Notes under the pieces: generated by a model
Database searches by the model: none
What the model saw: only the letters and a program-made list of their open reading frames with translations
What the model was told of the DNA's origin: nothing
Assembly (NCBI GenBank): GCA_964419935.1
Contig: CAYQQJ010000009.1
Span: 1-64,000 of the forward strand
DNA from: CAYQQJ01 sp964419935
Lineage (GTDB): Bacteria; Pseudomonadota; Gammaproteobacteria; Pseudomonadales; Cellvibrionaceae
Reading direction: 5' to 3'
Length of the DNA: 64,000 nt
Translations under genes and position numbers: made by a program
Part shown: piece by piece, positions 21,872 through 30,369 of the stretch
Layout: each line of letters begins with the position of its first letter
How positions within the stretch are numbered: position 1 is the first letter of the stretch

Positions 21872-22147
21872 GTGCCACGTTCACTGAAAAAAGGTCCTTT
21901 CATTGATCACCACTTGCTCAAGAAAGTGGAAGTCGCAATGGAAAAAAATGACCGTCGTCCAATTAAAACCTGGTCGCGTCGTTCCATGATTATGCCCGAT
22001 ATGCTCGGCTTGACCATTGCGGTCCATAACGGTCGTCAGCATGTCCCCGTTCTCATCAACGAAGAGATGGTTGGACATAAATTGGGTGAGTTCGCTGCAA
22101 CACGTACATATCGTGGTCATGTGGCTGATAAGAAGGCGAAGCGCTAA
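21872..22147 (+). CDS. rpsS: 30S ribosomal protein S19
   Basis: A 91-residue S19 of the 30S head. It begins with the family signature PRSLKKGPFIDHHLLKKVE and ends with TRTYRGHVADKKAKR. The start codon is GTG after AGAGGAAG. Confidence 0.97.
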   Translation: MPRSLKKGPFIDHHLLKKVEVAMEKNDRRPIKTWSRRSMIMPDMLGLTIAVHNGRQHVPVLINEEMVGHKLGEFAATRTYRGHVADKKAKR

Positions 22148-22165
22148 GGCGCTGCGGAGATAATG

Positions 22166-22498
22166 ATGGAAGTAGCAGCAAAATTACGCGGCGCTGGTCT
22201 GTCAGCGCAAAAAGCGCGTCTGGTCGCGGACCAGGTTCGCGGCAAAAGCGTTGAACAAGCTTTGGACCTGCTGACATTCAGCCCTAAGAAAGGCGCTGCA
22301 GTCATCAAGAAGGTTCTGGAGTCTGCTATCGCAAACGCGGAGCACAACGAAGGCGCTGATGTCGACGAGTTGAAAGTGTCCACAATCTATGTGGATGAAG
22401 GTGTAACCATGAAGCGGATACGGCCGCGCGCAAAAGGTCGGGCAGACCGTATTTTGAAGCGCACTTGCCACATCACCGTTAAAGTAGCCGATCAATAA
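22166..22498 (+). CDS. rplV: 50S ribosomal protein L22
   Basis: A 110-residue L22, which reaches into the exit tunnel at the macrolide site; the loop appears as TMKRIRPRAKGRADRILKR. Two ATG codons are adjacent; the second is chosen because its spacing from GGAG (22156-22159) is 6 nt and it gives the E. coli length. The alternative adds one methionine. Confidence 0.96.
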   Translation: MEVAAKLRGAGLSAQKARLVADQVRGKSVEQALDLLTFSPKKGAAVIKKVLESAIANAEHNEGADVDELKVSTIYVDEGVTMKRIRPRAKGRADRILKRTCHITVKVADQ

Positions 22499-22511
22499 GA
22501 GAGCGGACGTT

Positions 22512-23186
22512 ATGGGTCAAAAAGTACATCCGACAGGCATTCGTCTCGGAATCATCAAAAAGCATACCTCCACCTGGTATGCGGGAAAAGACGATTACGC
22601 AGACAAGCTGAATGCGGATTTGAAGGTGCGCAGTTATTTGCAGGATAAGCTGGCGCATGCGTCTGTCAGTCGTATTGATATCGAGCGTCCTGCAAACACA
22701 GCTCGTGTCACTATTCATACGGCTCGCCCGGGTATCGTAATCGGCAAGAAAGGTGAAGACGTAGAAAAGCTGCGTGCTGAGATCAGCAAGCAGATGAACG
22801 TGCCGGTTCATATCAACATTGAAGAAATTCGCAAGCCGGATTTGGATGCCAAGCTTGCAGCTCTGGGTGTGGCTCAGCAGCTGGAGCGTCGTGTTATGTT
22901 CCGTCGCGCAATGAAGCGCACTGTGCAGAACGCCATGCGACAGGGCGCTGAAGGTGTAAAGATCCAGGTAGGTGGTCGTTTGGGCGGTGCCGAGATTGCG
23001 CGCTCCGAATGGTACCGCGAAGGTCGGGTGCCCTTGCACACTCTGCGTGCAGATATTGATTATGCCACAGCGGAAGCGCTAACGACTTACGGCATCATCG
23101 GTGTCAAAGTGTGGATTTTCAAAGGCGAAGTGATTGGCGGCATCGAAGAAGTTGAAGCCAGCCAGAAGAAAAAAGGTTCTAAATAA
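22512..23186 (+). CDS. rpsC: 30S ribosomal protein S3
   Basis: A 224-residue S3 with the N-terminal MGQKVHPTGIRLGIIK, a KH domain with ARPGIVIGKKGEDVEKL, and the C-terminal domain with IKVQVGGRLGGAEIAR-type sequence. It lines the mRNA entry channel. It follows rplV by 13 nt. Confidence 0.98.
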   Translation: MGQKVHPTGIRLGIIKKHTSTWYAGKDDYADKLNADLKVRSYLQDKLAHASVSRIDIERPANTARVTIHTARPGIVIGKKGEDVEKLRAEISKQMNVPVHINIEEIRKPDLDAKLAALGVAQQLERRVMFRRAMKRTVQNAMRQGAEGVKIQVGGRLGGAEIARSEWYREGRVPLHTLRADIDYATAEALTTYGIIGVKVWIFKGEVIGGIEEVEASQKKKGSK

Positions 23187-23198
23187 GGGGTACGCAAA

Positions 23199-23612
23199 AT
23201 GCTGCAACCGAAGCGTACGAAGTTTCGCAAGCAACAGAAGGGTCGCAACCGCGGGTTGGCTCAGCGTGGTTCGAAGATTAGCTTTGGTGAGTACGGTCTC
23301 AAAGCGGCTGTTCGTGGGCGCGTTACCGCGCGACAGATCGAAGCAGCTCGTCGTGCCATGACTCGCCATATCAAACGTGGCGGCAAGATTTGGATTCGGG
23401 TGTTCCCAGACAAGCCTATTACCGGTAAACCTTTGGAAGTACGTCAAGGTAAAGGTAAGGGTAACGTTGAGTACTGGGTTGCTTTGATCCAGCCTGGCAA
23501 AGTGCTTTACGAAATGGAAGGCGTAACTGAAGAGCTGGCGCGCGAAGCATTCGCGTTGGCCGCAGCCAAGCTGCCCATTAATACAACATTTGTGAAACGT
23601 TCGGTGATGTGA
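23199..23612 (+). CDS. rplP: 50S ribosomal protein L16
   Basis: A 137-residue L16 at the A-site cleft. Typical sequence includes MLQPKRTKFRKQQKGRNRG and RGGKIWIRVFPDKPITGKP. It begins after AAGGGG. Its TGA stop overlaps the rpmC ATG. Confidence 0.98.
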   Translation: MLQPKRTKFRKQQKGRNRGLAQRGSKISFGEYGLKAAVRGRVTARQIEAARRAMTRHIKRGGKIWIRVFPDKPITGKPLEVRQGKGKGNVEYWVALIQPGKVLYEMEGVTEELAREAFALAAAKLPINTTFVKRSVM

Positions 23613-23803
23613 TGAAAGCTCAGGAACTCAGCGAAAAGTCGGTAGAAGAGTTGAACAAGGAACTGCTTGGTCAGCTGGAAGGGCAGTTCAAGCTTCGCAT
23701 GCAAGCGTCAACCGGTCAGTTGAATCAGACGCACTTGCTTAAGCAGACTCGCCGCGATATCGCGCGTCTTAAAACAGTGCTCAGACAAAAGGCAGGTAAG
23801 TAA
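23612..23803 (+). CDS. rpmC: 50S ribosomal protein L29
   Basis: A 63-residue, two-helix L29 at the tunnel exit next to L23. It starts MKAQELSEKSVEELNKEL. An in-frame GTG lies one codon earlier, but the ATG overlapping the rplP stop gives the exact E. coli length and implies coupled translation. Confidence 0.95.
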   Translation: MKAQELSEKSVEELNKELLGQLEGQFKLRMQASTGQLNQTHLLKQTRRDIARLKTVLRQKAGK

Positions 23804-23805
23804 CA

Positions 23806-24072
23806 ATGGCTGAAGCAGAAAAATTGGTCCGTACGCTCACCGGTCGTGTTGTGAGTAACAAGATGGACAAGTCAATTGTTGTGTTGATCGAGCGCCGTGT
23901 GAAGCACCCCGTGTACGGTAAGTACTTGACCAAGTCTTCCAAGCTCAAAGCACACGACGAGAACAATGAATGCAACAGCGGCGACTTGGTCACTATCGCT
24001 GAATCGCGCCCGCTATCTAGAACCAAGTCGTGGACATTGGTCAAGATCGATGAGCGCGCTGCTGAAATATAA
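23806..24072 (+). CDS. rpsQ: 30S ribosomal protein S17
   Basis: An 88-residue OB-fold protein, an early 16S 5'-domain binder. Signatures are TLTGRVVSNKMDKSIVVLIER and GDLVTIAESRPLSRTKSW. It begins 2 nt after the rpmC stop and is the last gene of the S10 unit. Confidence 0.97.
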   Translation: MAEAEKLVRTLTGRVVSNKMDKSIVVLIERRVKHPVYGKYLTKSSKLKAHDENNECNSGDLVTIAESRPLSRTKSWTLVKIDERAAEI

Positions 24073-24107
24073 CCAGGCCACGTCATAAGGGTTTTCGGAG
24101 ATAGACG

Positions 24108-24476
24108 ATGATTCAAACGCAAAGTTATTTGGATGTGGCTGACAACAGCGGTGCACGTCGAGTTATGTGCATTAAAGTACTGGGTGGTTCACATCGACGT
24201 TATGCAGGTGTTGGCGACGTTATCAAGGTAACGGTTAAAGAAGCCATTCCTCGCGGCAAGGTCAAAAAAGGCCAGGTTATGAAAGCGGTCGTTGTGCGCA
24301 CCAAAAAAGGTGTACGCCGTCCAGATGGCTCCCTGATTCGTTTTGACGATAATGCTGCAGTATTGCTCAATCAGCAGGAAGCACCTGTAGGTACACGTAT
24401 ATTCGGGCCAGTAACCCGTGAGCTGCGTGGTGAAAAATTTATGAAGATCATTTCTTTGGCACCTGAAGTACTGTAG
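24108..24476 (+). CDS. rplN: 50S ribosomal protein L14
   Basis: A 122-residue L14 at the subunit interface. It begins MIQTQSYLDVADNSGARRVMCIKVLGG and contains the signature AVVVRTKKGVRRPDGS. First gene of the spc cluster. Only 35 nt separate it from rpsQ with no terminator or promoter I can see, so the S10 and spc genes may be one transcript here. Confidence 0.98.
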   Translation: MIQTQSYLDVADNSGARRVMCIKVLGGSHRRYAGVGDVIKVTVKEAIPRGKVKKGQVMKAVVVRTKKGVRRPDGSLIRFDDNAAVLLNQQEAPVGTRIFGPVTRELRGEKFMKIISLAPEVL

Positions 24477-24517
24477 TAATAGGTGCTAGCTGCGAGCCGG
24501 AGATTAGAGGACGGGTT

Positions 24518-24835
24518 ATGCGCAAGATTAAACGTGATGATGAAGTGATTGTGATCACTGGTCGCGACAAGGGTAAGCGCGGTAAAGTCAGCAAAGTGCT
24601 GGCGGACGATCGACTGATCGTCGGCGGTATCCAGATCGTGAAGAAGCACCAGAAGCCCAATCCACAAATGGGTATGCCTGGTGGCATCGTTGAGAAAGAA
24701 GCGCCCATTCAAGCTTCCAATGTAGCGATTTTCAACCCTGCTACCAAGAAAGCTGATCGGGTTGGTTTTAAAGTGCTGGATGATGGGCGCAAAATCCGCG
24801 TCTTCAAATCTAATGGCGAAGCGGTAGACGCATAA
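24518..24835 (+). CDS. rplX: 50S ribosomal protein L24
   Basis: A 105-residue L24 that starts 50S assembly. The KOW motif is visible in DEVIVITGRDKGKRGKVSKVL. It begins after AGAGGA, and rplE follows 18 nt later. Confidence 0.97.
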   Translation: MRKIKRDDEVIVITGRDKGKRGKVSKVLADDRLIVGGIQIVKKHQKPNPQMGMPGGIVEKEAPIQASNVAIFNPATKKADRVGFKVLDDGRKIRVFKSNGEAVDA

Positions 24836-24853
24836 GCGCACTGAGTGACTGAT

Positions 24854-25393
24854 ATGGCTAGGCTAAAAGAATTTTACAAAAACGAGATTGCTCAGCAACT
24901 AAAGCAAGAGCTGCAGTTGAGCAATGTTATGGAAATCCCGCGCATCACTAAAATTACCTTGAATATGGGTGTTGGTGAAGCGATCGGCGATAAGAAGATC
25001 TTGGAAAATGCTGTTGCTGACATGCAAAAAATTGCCGGTCAGAAACCAGTGATCACCAAAGCACGCAAATCCATTGCGGGTTTTAAGGTACGTGAAGAAT
25101 GGCCAATTGGCTGTAAAGTGACTTTGCGTAGCGAAAAGATGTATGAGTTTCTTGACCGTCTGATTTCCATTGCAATACCACGTATTCGAGATTTTCGTGG
25201 TATCAGTCCCAAGCAGTTTGACGGCCGTGGAAACTTTTCCATGGGTGTAAATGAGCAGATCATCTTTCCAGAAATCGACTACGACAAGGTTGATAAGCTG
25301 CGTGGAATGGACATCTGCATTTCTACAACAGCACGTACGGATGACGAAGGCCGTGCATTGCTGAAAGCATTCAAATTTCCGTTCAAGGGTTAA
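24854..25393 (+). CDS. rplE: 50S ribosomal protein L5
   Basis: A 179-residue L5, which binds 5S rRNA and contacts P-site tRNA. Typical stretches are PRITKITLNMGVGEAIGDKK and RIRDFRGISPKQFDGRGN. A GTG three codons upstream is in frame; the ATG is chosen because it gives MARLKEFYKNE and the E. coli length. Confidence 0.97.
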   Translation: MARLKEFYKNEIAQQLKQELQLSNVMEIPRITKITLNMGVGEAIGDKKILENAVADMQKIAGQKPVITKARKSIAGFKVREEWPIGCKVTLRSEKMYEFLDRLISIAIPRIRDFRGISPKQFDGRGNFSMGVNEQIIFPEIDYDKVDKLRGMDICISTTARTDDEGRALLKAFKFPFKG

Positions 25394-25414
25394 TCTGCGG
25401 GCTAGGGTAGAGTT

Positions 25415-25720
25415 ATGGCTAAAAAATCAATGATTGCGCGTGAAGTCAAGCGTGTGCATCTGGTAAAAAAATACGCAGCAAAGCGCGTTGAACTGAAGGC
25501 AATAATCAGCAGCCCGGATTCTTCTGATGAGGAAGTTTGGGAAGCGCAACAGAAGCTGCAAAAGCTGCCCCGTGATGCAAGCCCGGCCCGTATTCAGCGC
25601 CGTTGCCGTATCACTGGTCGCCCACACGCGGTGTACCGTAAGTTTGGCCTCTGCCGTAACAAGCTGCGTGAAGCTGCCATGCGCGGAGACGTGCCCGGCC
25701 TTGTTAAGGCCAGCTGGTAA
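25415..25720 (+). CDS. rpsN: 30S ribosomal protein S14
   Basis: A 101-residue S14 of the long, zinc-free type: the C-x2-C pairs of the short form are absent. The C-terminal part shows RRCRITGRPHAVYRKFGLCRN. Its length equals that of the E. coli protein. Confidence 0.97.
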   Translation: MAKKSMIAREVKRVHLVKKYAAKRVELKAIISSPDSSDEEVWEAQQKLQKLPRDASPARIQRRCRITGRPHAVYRKFGLCRNKLREAAMRGDVPGLVKASW

Positions 25721-25747
25721 GGTCGGGAATTGTAGGAGCAGATTACT

Positions 25748-26140
25748 ATGAGTATGCAAGATCCGTTGGCAGATATGCTGACTCGCATTCGAAATGCACA
25801 AATGGTTGGGAAAGTCGACGTTAAGATGCCTTCGTCAAAGTTGAAGGTAAGCGTTGCCAAAGTACTTAAAGATGAAGGCTTTATTGGTGACTACAGTATC
25901 AGCGAAGGCGTTAAGTCTGAGCTGAACATTGAGTTGAAGTATTTTGAAGGTAAGCCGGTGATTGCAGAGCTGGATCGCATCAGCCGTCCTGGGTTGCGCA
26001 ATTACGCGAACAAGAACGCCCTTCCGTCTGTACGTGGTGGGCTGGGTATCGCGATTGTGTCGACCAGCCAGGGTGTTATGACTGACCGTGCCGCGCGAGC
26101 TGCCGGTGTAGGCGGCGAGGTTCTCTGCACCGTTTTCTAA
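25748..26140 (+). CDS. rpsH: 30S ribosomal protein S8
   Basis: A 130-residue S8, central-domain 16S binder and, in E. coli, the spc operon repressor acting at the rplE start. It begins MSMQDPLADMLTRIRNAQ and ends RAARAAGVGGEVLCTVF. A second ATG two codons in is possible, but AGGAG favours the first. Confidence 0.97.
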   Translation: MSMQDPLADMLTRIRNAQMVGKVDVKMPSSKLKVSVAKVLKDEGFIGDYSISEGVKSELNIELKYFEGKPVIAELDRISRPGLRNYANKNALPSVRGGLGIAIVSTSQGVMTDRAARAAGVGGEVLCTVF

Positions 26141-26204
26141 TCAGACGGGTGGACAACAGATTCAATTGCTTTTATTTTCAAGAAAGTTTTAGCGGGTATT
26201 CGTT

Positions 26205-26738
26205 ATGTCACGAGTTGCAAACAGTCCGGTACAGCTTCCATCGGGGGTTAACATTACCCTGAATGGCCAGGACCTCACCGTAAAGGGGAGCAATGGCACT
26301 ATGGCGCTGGATATTCACAGCAGCGTAGAAGTGAAGCAGGAAGACAATGTATTAACTTTTGCCGCCAAAGCTGGCGCCAAAAATGGTGTTGCACAAGCCG
26401 GCACTGTGCGCTCTTTGGTGAGCAACATGGTCATCGGTGTATCCCAGGGTTTTGAAAGGCGTCTGCAGTTGGTCGGTGTTGGTTACCGAGCCAAGGCTGC
26501 AGGAAAGAGCCTGAACTTGACTTTGGGCTTTTCTCACCCGGTCGATTACGACCTGCCTGAAGGTGTAACAGTTGAAACACCAACGCAGACTGAGATCGTA
26601 CTGAAGAGTGCCGACAAGCACTTGTTGGGTCAGGTTGCGGCAGAGATTCGCGCTTTCCGTCCACCAGAGCCTTATAAAGGCAAGGGTGTTCGATATACGG
26701 ATGAGCACGTACGTCGTAAAGAAGCTAAGAAGAAGTAG
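26205..26738 (+). CDS. rplF: 50S ribosomal protein L6
   Basis: A 177-residue L6 near the sarcin-ricin loop, made of two similar domains. The C-terminal signature RPPEPYKGKGVRYTDE is present. It starts MSRVANSPVQLPSGV. The 64-nt gap from rpsH has no distinct element. Confidence 0.98.
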   Translation: MSRVANSPVQLPSGVNITLNGQDLTVKGSNGTMALDIHSSVEVKQEDNVLTFAAKAGAKNGVAQAGTVRSLVSNMVIGVSQGFERRLQLVGVGYRAKAAGKSLNLTLGFSHPVDYDLPEGVTVETPTQTEIVLKSADKHLLGQVAAEIRAFRPPEPYKGKGVRYTDEHVRRKEAKKK

Positions 26739-26748
26739 GGCATAGGTT

Positions 26749-27099
26749 ATGAGCGTTAAGAAAGAGTCTCGTTTACGTCGTGCGCGCCGGGCCCGCAGCA
26801 AAATTCGCGAACTGGGAGTGTCACGCTTGTGCGTTAATCGCACTCCGCGTCACATTTACGCGCAAATTATTGGTGCAGAGGGCAATAAAGTTCTGGCTAG
26901 CGCATCTACTCTGGATAAGGACCTGCGTTCCAAGGCAACGGGCAACACCGACGCTGCAAAAGCGGTAGGTCTGTTGATTGCAGAGCGTGCAAAAGCGGCT
27001 GGTGTCTCCGGCGTTGCTTTTGATCGCAGCGGGTACAAATACCATGGTCGTGTTAAAGCCCTGGCAGATGCCGCCCGTGAAGGTGGTTTGGAATTCTAA
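26749..27099 (+). CDS. rplR: 50S ribosomal protein L18
   Basis: A 116-residue L18 that binds 5S rRNA with L5. It shows RARRARSKIRELGVSRL and the C-terminal FDRSGYKYHGRVKALADAAREGGLEF. It follows rplF by 10 nt. Confidence 0.97.
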   Translation: MSVKKESRLRRARRARSKIRELGVSRLCVNRTPRHIYAQIIGAEGNKVLASASTLDKDLRSKATGNTDAAKAVGLLIAERAKAAGVSGVAFDRSGYKYHGRVKALADAAREGGLEF

Positions 27100-27109
27100 A
27101 GGTTGAATT

Positions 27110-27619
27110 ATGGCATTCAGTGATAAAGAAAAAGGCAGCGCGGAAGGTCTACAGGAAAAACTGGTTCAGGTTAATCGTGTAGCTAAAACCGTTAAAGGCG
27201 GACGCATATTTGCGTTTACCGCGCTGACTGTAGTCGGCGATGGCAACGGAAAGGTCGGCTTTGGTCGCGGTAAGGCTCGAGAAGTGCCTATCGCAATCCA
27301 GAAGGCGATGGAAGCGGCTCGACGTAACATGATTCAGGTTGAATTGAATGGTGATACCATCCAATACCCAACCAAGGGTCGTCACGGTGCTTCCAAAGTG
27401 TACATGCAGCCGGCATCTCAAGGTACTGGTGTTATTGCTGGTGGTGCCATGCGTTCCGTGCTGGAAATTGCTGGCGTACAGAACGTATTGTCCAAGTGCT
27501 ATGGGTCAACTAACCCGGTGAACGTTGTACGTGCGACTTTTCAGGCACTGCGTCAAATGGCGTCACCGGAGTCAGTTGCAGCTAAGCGCGGCAAGTCTGT
27601 CGAAGAAATATTGAATTAA
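27110..27619 (+). CDS. rpsE: 30S ribosomal protein S5
   Basis: A 169-residue S5 of the decoding region and mRNA entry. It contains LVQVNRVAKTVKGGRIFAFTA and GNGKVGFGRGKAREVP, with SPESVAAKRGKSVEEILN at the end. It follows rplR by 10 nt. Confidence 0.98.
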   Translation: MAFSDKEKGSAEGLQEKLVQVNRVAKTVKGGRIFAFTALTVVGDGNGKVGFGRGKAREVPIAIQKAMEAARRNMIQVELNGDTIQYPTKGRHGASKVYMQPASQGTGVIAGGAMRSVLEIAGVQNVLSKCYGSTNPVNVVRATFQALRQMASPESVAAKRGKSVEEILN

Positions 27620-27680
27620 CAGGTCTGTCTCACGACAGATCTGCCATAGCATAGCGATATTGAAAAGCGGAAATTGAGCC

Positions 27681-27866
27681 ATGGCTAAGAAAACCGTAAA
27701 GATTACTCAAACCAAGAGCGCCTCGGGTCGCCTGGCTGCGCATAAAGGTTGTGTGGCAGGTTTGGGTTTACGACGTATCGGTCACACCGTAGAGCGGGAA
27801 GATACTCCGGCTGTTCGCGGTATGATCAACAGAATCAATTATATGGTTAAGGTTGAAGGAGCATAA
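27681..27866 (+). CDS. rpmD: 50S ribosomal protein L30
   Basis: A 61-residue L30, with the family segment GRLAAHKGCVAGLGLRRIGHTV. The ribosome binding site of rplO (AAGGAG) lies inside its last codons, so the two genes are coupled. Confidence 0.96.
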   Translation: MAKKTVKITQTKSASGRLAAHKGCVAGLGLRRIGHTVEREDTPAVRGMINRINYMVKVEGA

Positions 27867-27867
27867 C

Positions 27868-28302
27868 ATGCAGTTGAATACGTTGAGTCCTGCACCTGGC
27901 CATACCCAAAGCAAAAAGCGTGTTGGGCGTGGTATCGGTAGCGGCCTGGGTAAAACCGGCGGTCGAGGCCACAAAGGTTTGAAGTCGCGCTCTGGTGGTA
28001 CTGTTAAGCCAGGTTTCGAGGGTGGCCAGATGCCACTGCAGAAGCGGTTGCCCAAGTTTGGTTTCACCAGTCGTATCAGCCGGGTGTCCGCTGAAGTACG
28101 CTTGGGTGAGTTGAACAAGGTTGACGCCGATGTCATTGACCTCGCAGCCTTGCAAGCAGCAGATATCATTAGTGTGAATATCAAACGCGCGAAGGTATTC
28201 CTGTCCGGCGAGCTGACTAAAGCAGTTACAGTTAAAGGTTTGGCTGTGACCAAGGGCGCTAAAGCTGCAATCGAAGCGGCAGGCGGCAAAGTCGAAGAAT
28301 AA
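27868..28302 (+). CDS. rplO: 50S ribosomal protein L15
   Basis: A 144-residue L15, late 50S assembly. The basic, Gly-rich N-terminus (KKRVGRGIGSGLGKTGGRG) and GGQMPLQKRLPKFGF are typical. The frame is open five codons upstream into rpmD; the ATG after GAAGGAG gives the E. coli length. Confidence 0.97.
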   Translation: MQLNTLSPAPGHTQSKKRVGRGIGSGLGKTGGRGHKGLKSRSGGTVKPGFEGGQMPLQKRLPKFGFTSRISRVSAEVRLGELNKVDADVIDLAALQAADIISVNIKRAKVFLSGELTKAVTVKGLAVTKGAKAAIEAAGGKVEE

Positions 28303-28313
28303 GTGAGGTTGCA

Positions 28314-29648
28314 ATGGCGACGCCGGGTAATCAGCTGCTAGGCAGCCAGAAAGGGTTAGGCGAGCTTTGGGCTCGCCTTCGCTTTCTGTTGTTGGCGATT
28401 TTTGTTTATCGCCTTGGTACACATATACCCGTACCGGGTATCGACCCGGAAAGGGTTGCGCAGTTGTTTAACCAGAACGAAGGCACTATTTTGGGCATGT
28501 TCAACATGTTCTCCGGTGGTGCTTTGGAACGCATGAGTATTCTGGCTCTGGGTATCATGCCTTATATCTCTGCGTCGATCATTATTCAGATGATGACAGC
28601 GGTAACGCCATCTCTGGAGCAGCTGAAGAAAGAAGGTGAAGCGGGCCGCCGCAAGATCAATCAGTACACGCGCTATTTGACAGTAGTACTGGCTGCGGTT
28701 CAGGGTGTGATCATGGTCGCCGGTATGGCGAGCCAGGGATTTGCCTATGCCGGCTTGCCACTGTTCAGCTTCTACGTCATCGGCGTAATGTCGTTGGTTA
28801 CCGGTGCAGTGTTCCTTATGTGGCTGGGTGAGCAGATCACCGAGCGCGGGGTCGGCAACGGTATCTCCATGCTTATTTTTGCCGGGATTGTGGCGGGCCT
28901 GCCAAGTGCTGTAGGTCAGGCGTTTGAAAGTGCGCGGCAGGGTGATTTACACATTCTGTTGCTGTTGTTGATCGGCGTCGGTGTTGTGGGTGTGGTTTGG
29001 TTTGTTGTGCGTATGGAGCGTGGCCAGCGCCGGATCACAATCAACTACGCCAAGCGTCAACACGGCCGTCAGGCCCAGACCAGCCACTTGCCGCTAAAAA
29101 TCAATATGTCCGGCGTGATTCCGGTGATCTTTGCCAGCAGCTTGCTGCTGTTCCCCGCGTCTATCGCGCAATGGGCTGGTCAGTCAACTGAGAGTGCTGC
29201 CGGTGAGATACTGCAGGAACTGGCATTGGCTATTGGCCCGGGACAACCGCTGAACTTTGTTATCTTCGCGGCAATGATCATCATCTTCTGTTTTGTCTAC
29301 ACAGCGATGATGTATAACCCGAAGGAAGTAGCGGACAACCTGAAGAAGGGTGGGGCGTACATCCCGGGTATTCGTCCCGGTGAACAAACCGCTAAGTATA
29401 TTGACACTGTCTTGACCCGATTAACCGTCGTCGGCGCGATCTATCTGGCCGGTGTATCCTTGATGCCCCAGTTTCTGGTGGTTGCGACAGGTATCCCGGT
29501 TTACCTGGGCGGAACCTCGCTGTTGATCGTGGTGGTTGTGGTGATGGACTTTATGTCCCAGATCCAGTCACACCTGATGTCCCATCAGTATGACTCGGTG
29601 ATGAAGAAGGCGAATTTGAAGAGTTACGGCAGCGGTATCAACCACTGA
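28314..29648 (+). CDS. secY: Protein translocase subunit SecY
   Basis: A 444-residue channel of the Sec translocon with ten hydrophobic segments. Visible signatures include YRLGTHIPVPGIDP near the first segment, MFNMFSGGALERMSILALGIMP-type plug sequence, and the cytoplasmic loop with MYNPKEVADNLKKGGAYIPGIRPG. With SecE (307-678) it completes the core channel. It follows rplO by 11 nt in the usual spc order. Confidence 0.98.
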   Translation: MATPGNQLLGSQKGLGELWARLRFLLLAIFVYRLGTHIPVPGIDPERVAQLFNQNEGTILGMFNMFSGGALERMSILALGIMPYISASIIIQMMTAVTPSLEQLKKEGEAGRRKINQYTRYLTVVLAAVQGVIMVAGMASQGFAYAGLPLFSFYVIGVMSLVTGAVFLMWLGEQITERGVGNGISMLIFAGIVAGLPSAVGQAFESARQGDLHILLLLLIGVGVVGVVWFVVRMERGQRRITINYAKRQHGRQAQTSHLPLKINMSGVIPVIFASSLLLFPASIAQWAGQSTESAAGEILQELALAIGPGQPLNFVIFAAMIIIFCFVYTAMMYNPKEVADNLKKGGAYIPGIRPGEQTAKYIDTVLTRLTVVGAIYLAGVSLMPQFLVVATGIPVYLGGTSLLIVVVVVMDFMSQIQSHLMSHQYDSVMKKANLKSYGSGINH

Positions 29649-29673
29649 CGTTTCCTAATATTGAGGTAAAACG

Positions 29674-29790
29674 ATGAAAGTGCGTGCGTCAGTAAAAAAA
29701 GTTTGCAGAAACTGCAAAATCGTCCGTCGCAAAGGCGTAGTACGCGTAATTTGCGAGGCGGAACCAAAACACAAGCAGCGTCAGGGTTGA
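29674..29790 (+). CDS. rpmJ: 50S ribosomal protein L36
   Basis: A 38-residue L36: MKVRASVKKVCRNCKIVRRK followed by GVVRVICEAEPKHKQRQG. The CxxC, the later cysteine and the histidine form the zinc ribbon, so this is the zinc-binding (C+) type. GAGGT precedes the ATG. It is small but at the standard place after secY. Confidence 0.97.
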   Translation: MKVRASVKKVCRNCKIVRRKGVVRVICEAEPKHKQRQG

Positions 29791-29821
29791 TTGGCGTTTT
29801 TGATAGGGGGCGTTAACTGTC

Positions 29822-29843
29822 GCCTGACGAGAAATCGTCAGGC
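29822..29843 (+). promoter_or_regulatory. GNRA-capped hairpin before rpsM
   Basis: GCCTGACGA (29822-29830) pairs perfectly with TCGTCAGGC (29835-29843) around a GAAA tetraloop. No U run follows, so it is not an obvious terminator. It lies in the 160-nt rpmJ-rpsM gap, the place of the S4-binding alpha-operon leader in E. coli, but the E. coli pseudoknot sequence is not recognisable. Confidence 0.5.
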
Positions 29844-29950
29844 TATTGCATTTAAGTGGTATTAGCGCTATTCTTGCGCGCCTTTTTGGCGGGAAAGAGT
29901 GGCTGGTGTCGCTGTTAACGCTGCAATTTTATTTATGTGGAGTAATGTGA

Positions 29951-30307
29951 ATGGCTCGTATTGCTGGTGTAAACATACCAGATCATAAACACGCCGTTAT
30001 CTCCCTGACCTATGTCTTTGGGATTGGTCGCACAAGTGCCAAGAAAATTTGTGCTGCCTCGGGTGTTGCTGAATCTGCCAAAATCAGCGATCTCAGCGAA
30101 GAGCAGGTTGATGCGATACGTAACGAAGTAACCAAGTTCACTGTAGAAGGTGACTTGCGTCGTGAAAGATCAATGAACATCAAACGTTTGATGGACCTCG
30201 GTTGTTTCCGCGGTCTGCGTCACCGTCGTAACCTTCCGGTTCGCGGTCAGCGCACAAAGACAAACGCCCGCACTCGCAAAGGTCCCCGCAAGCCTATTAA
30301 ACGCTAG
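29951..30307 (+). CDS. rpsM: 30S ribosomal protein S13
   Basis: A 118-residue S13 of the 30S head with intersubunit bridge contacts. It begins MARIAGVNIPDHKHAVISLTY and ends in the basic tail RGQRTKTNARTRKGPRKPIKR. First gene of the alpha cluster. Eight bases separate GGAG (29939-29942) from the start; a two-codon ATG TGA sits between them. Confidence 0.98.
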   Translation: MARIAGVNIPDHKHAVISLTYVFGIGRTSAKKICAASGVAESAKISDLSEEQVDAIRNEVTKFTVEGDLRRERSMNIKRLMDLGCFRGLRHRRNLPVRGQRTKTNARTRKGPRKPIKR

Positions 30308-30369
30308 TCAGTCTAGCATTAGGTAACGGGCCGAGATTTCGAAAGCTAAAGGTTTAGGAAGAGATTGCT

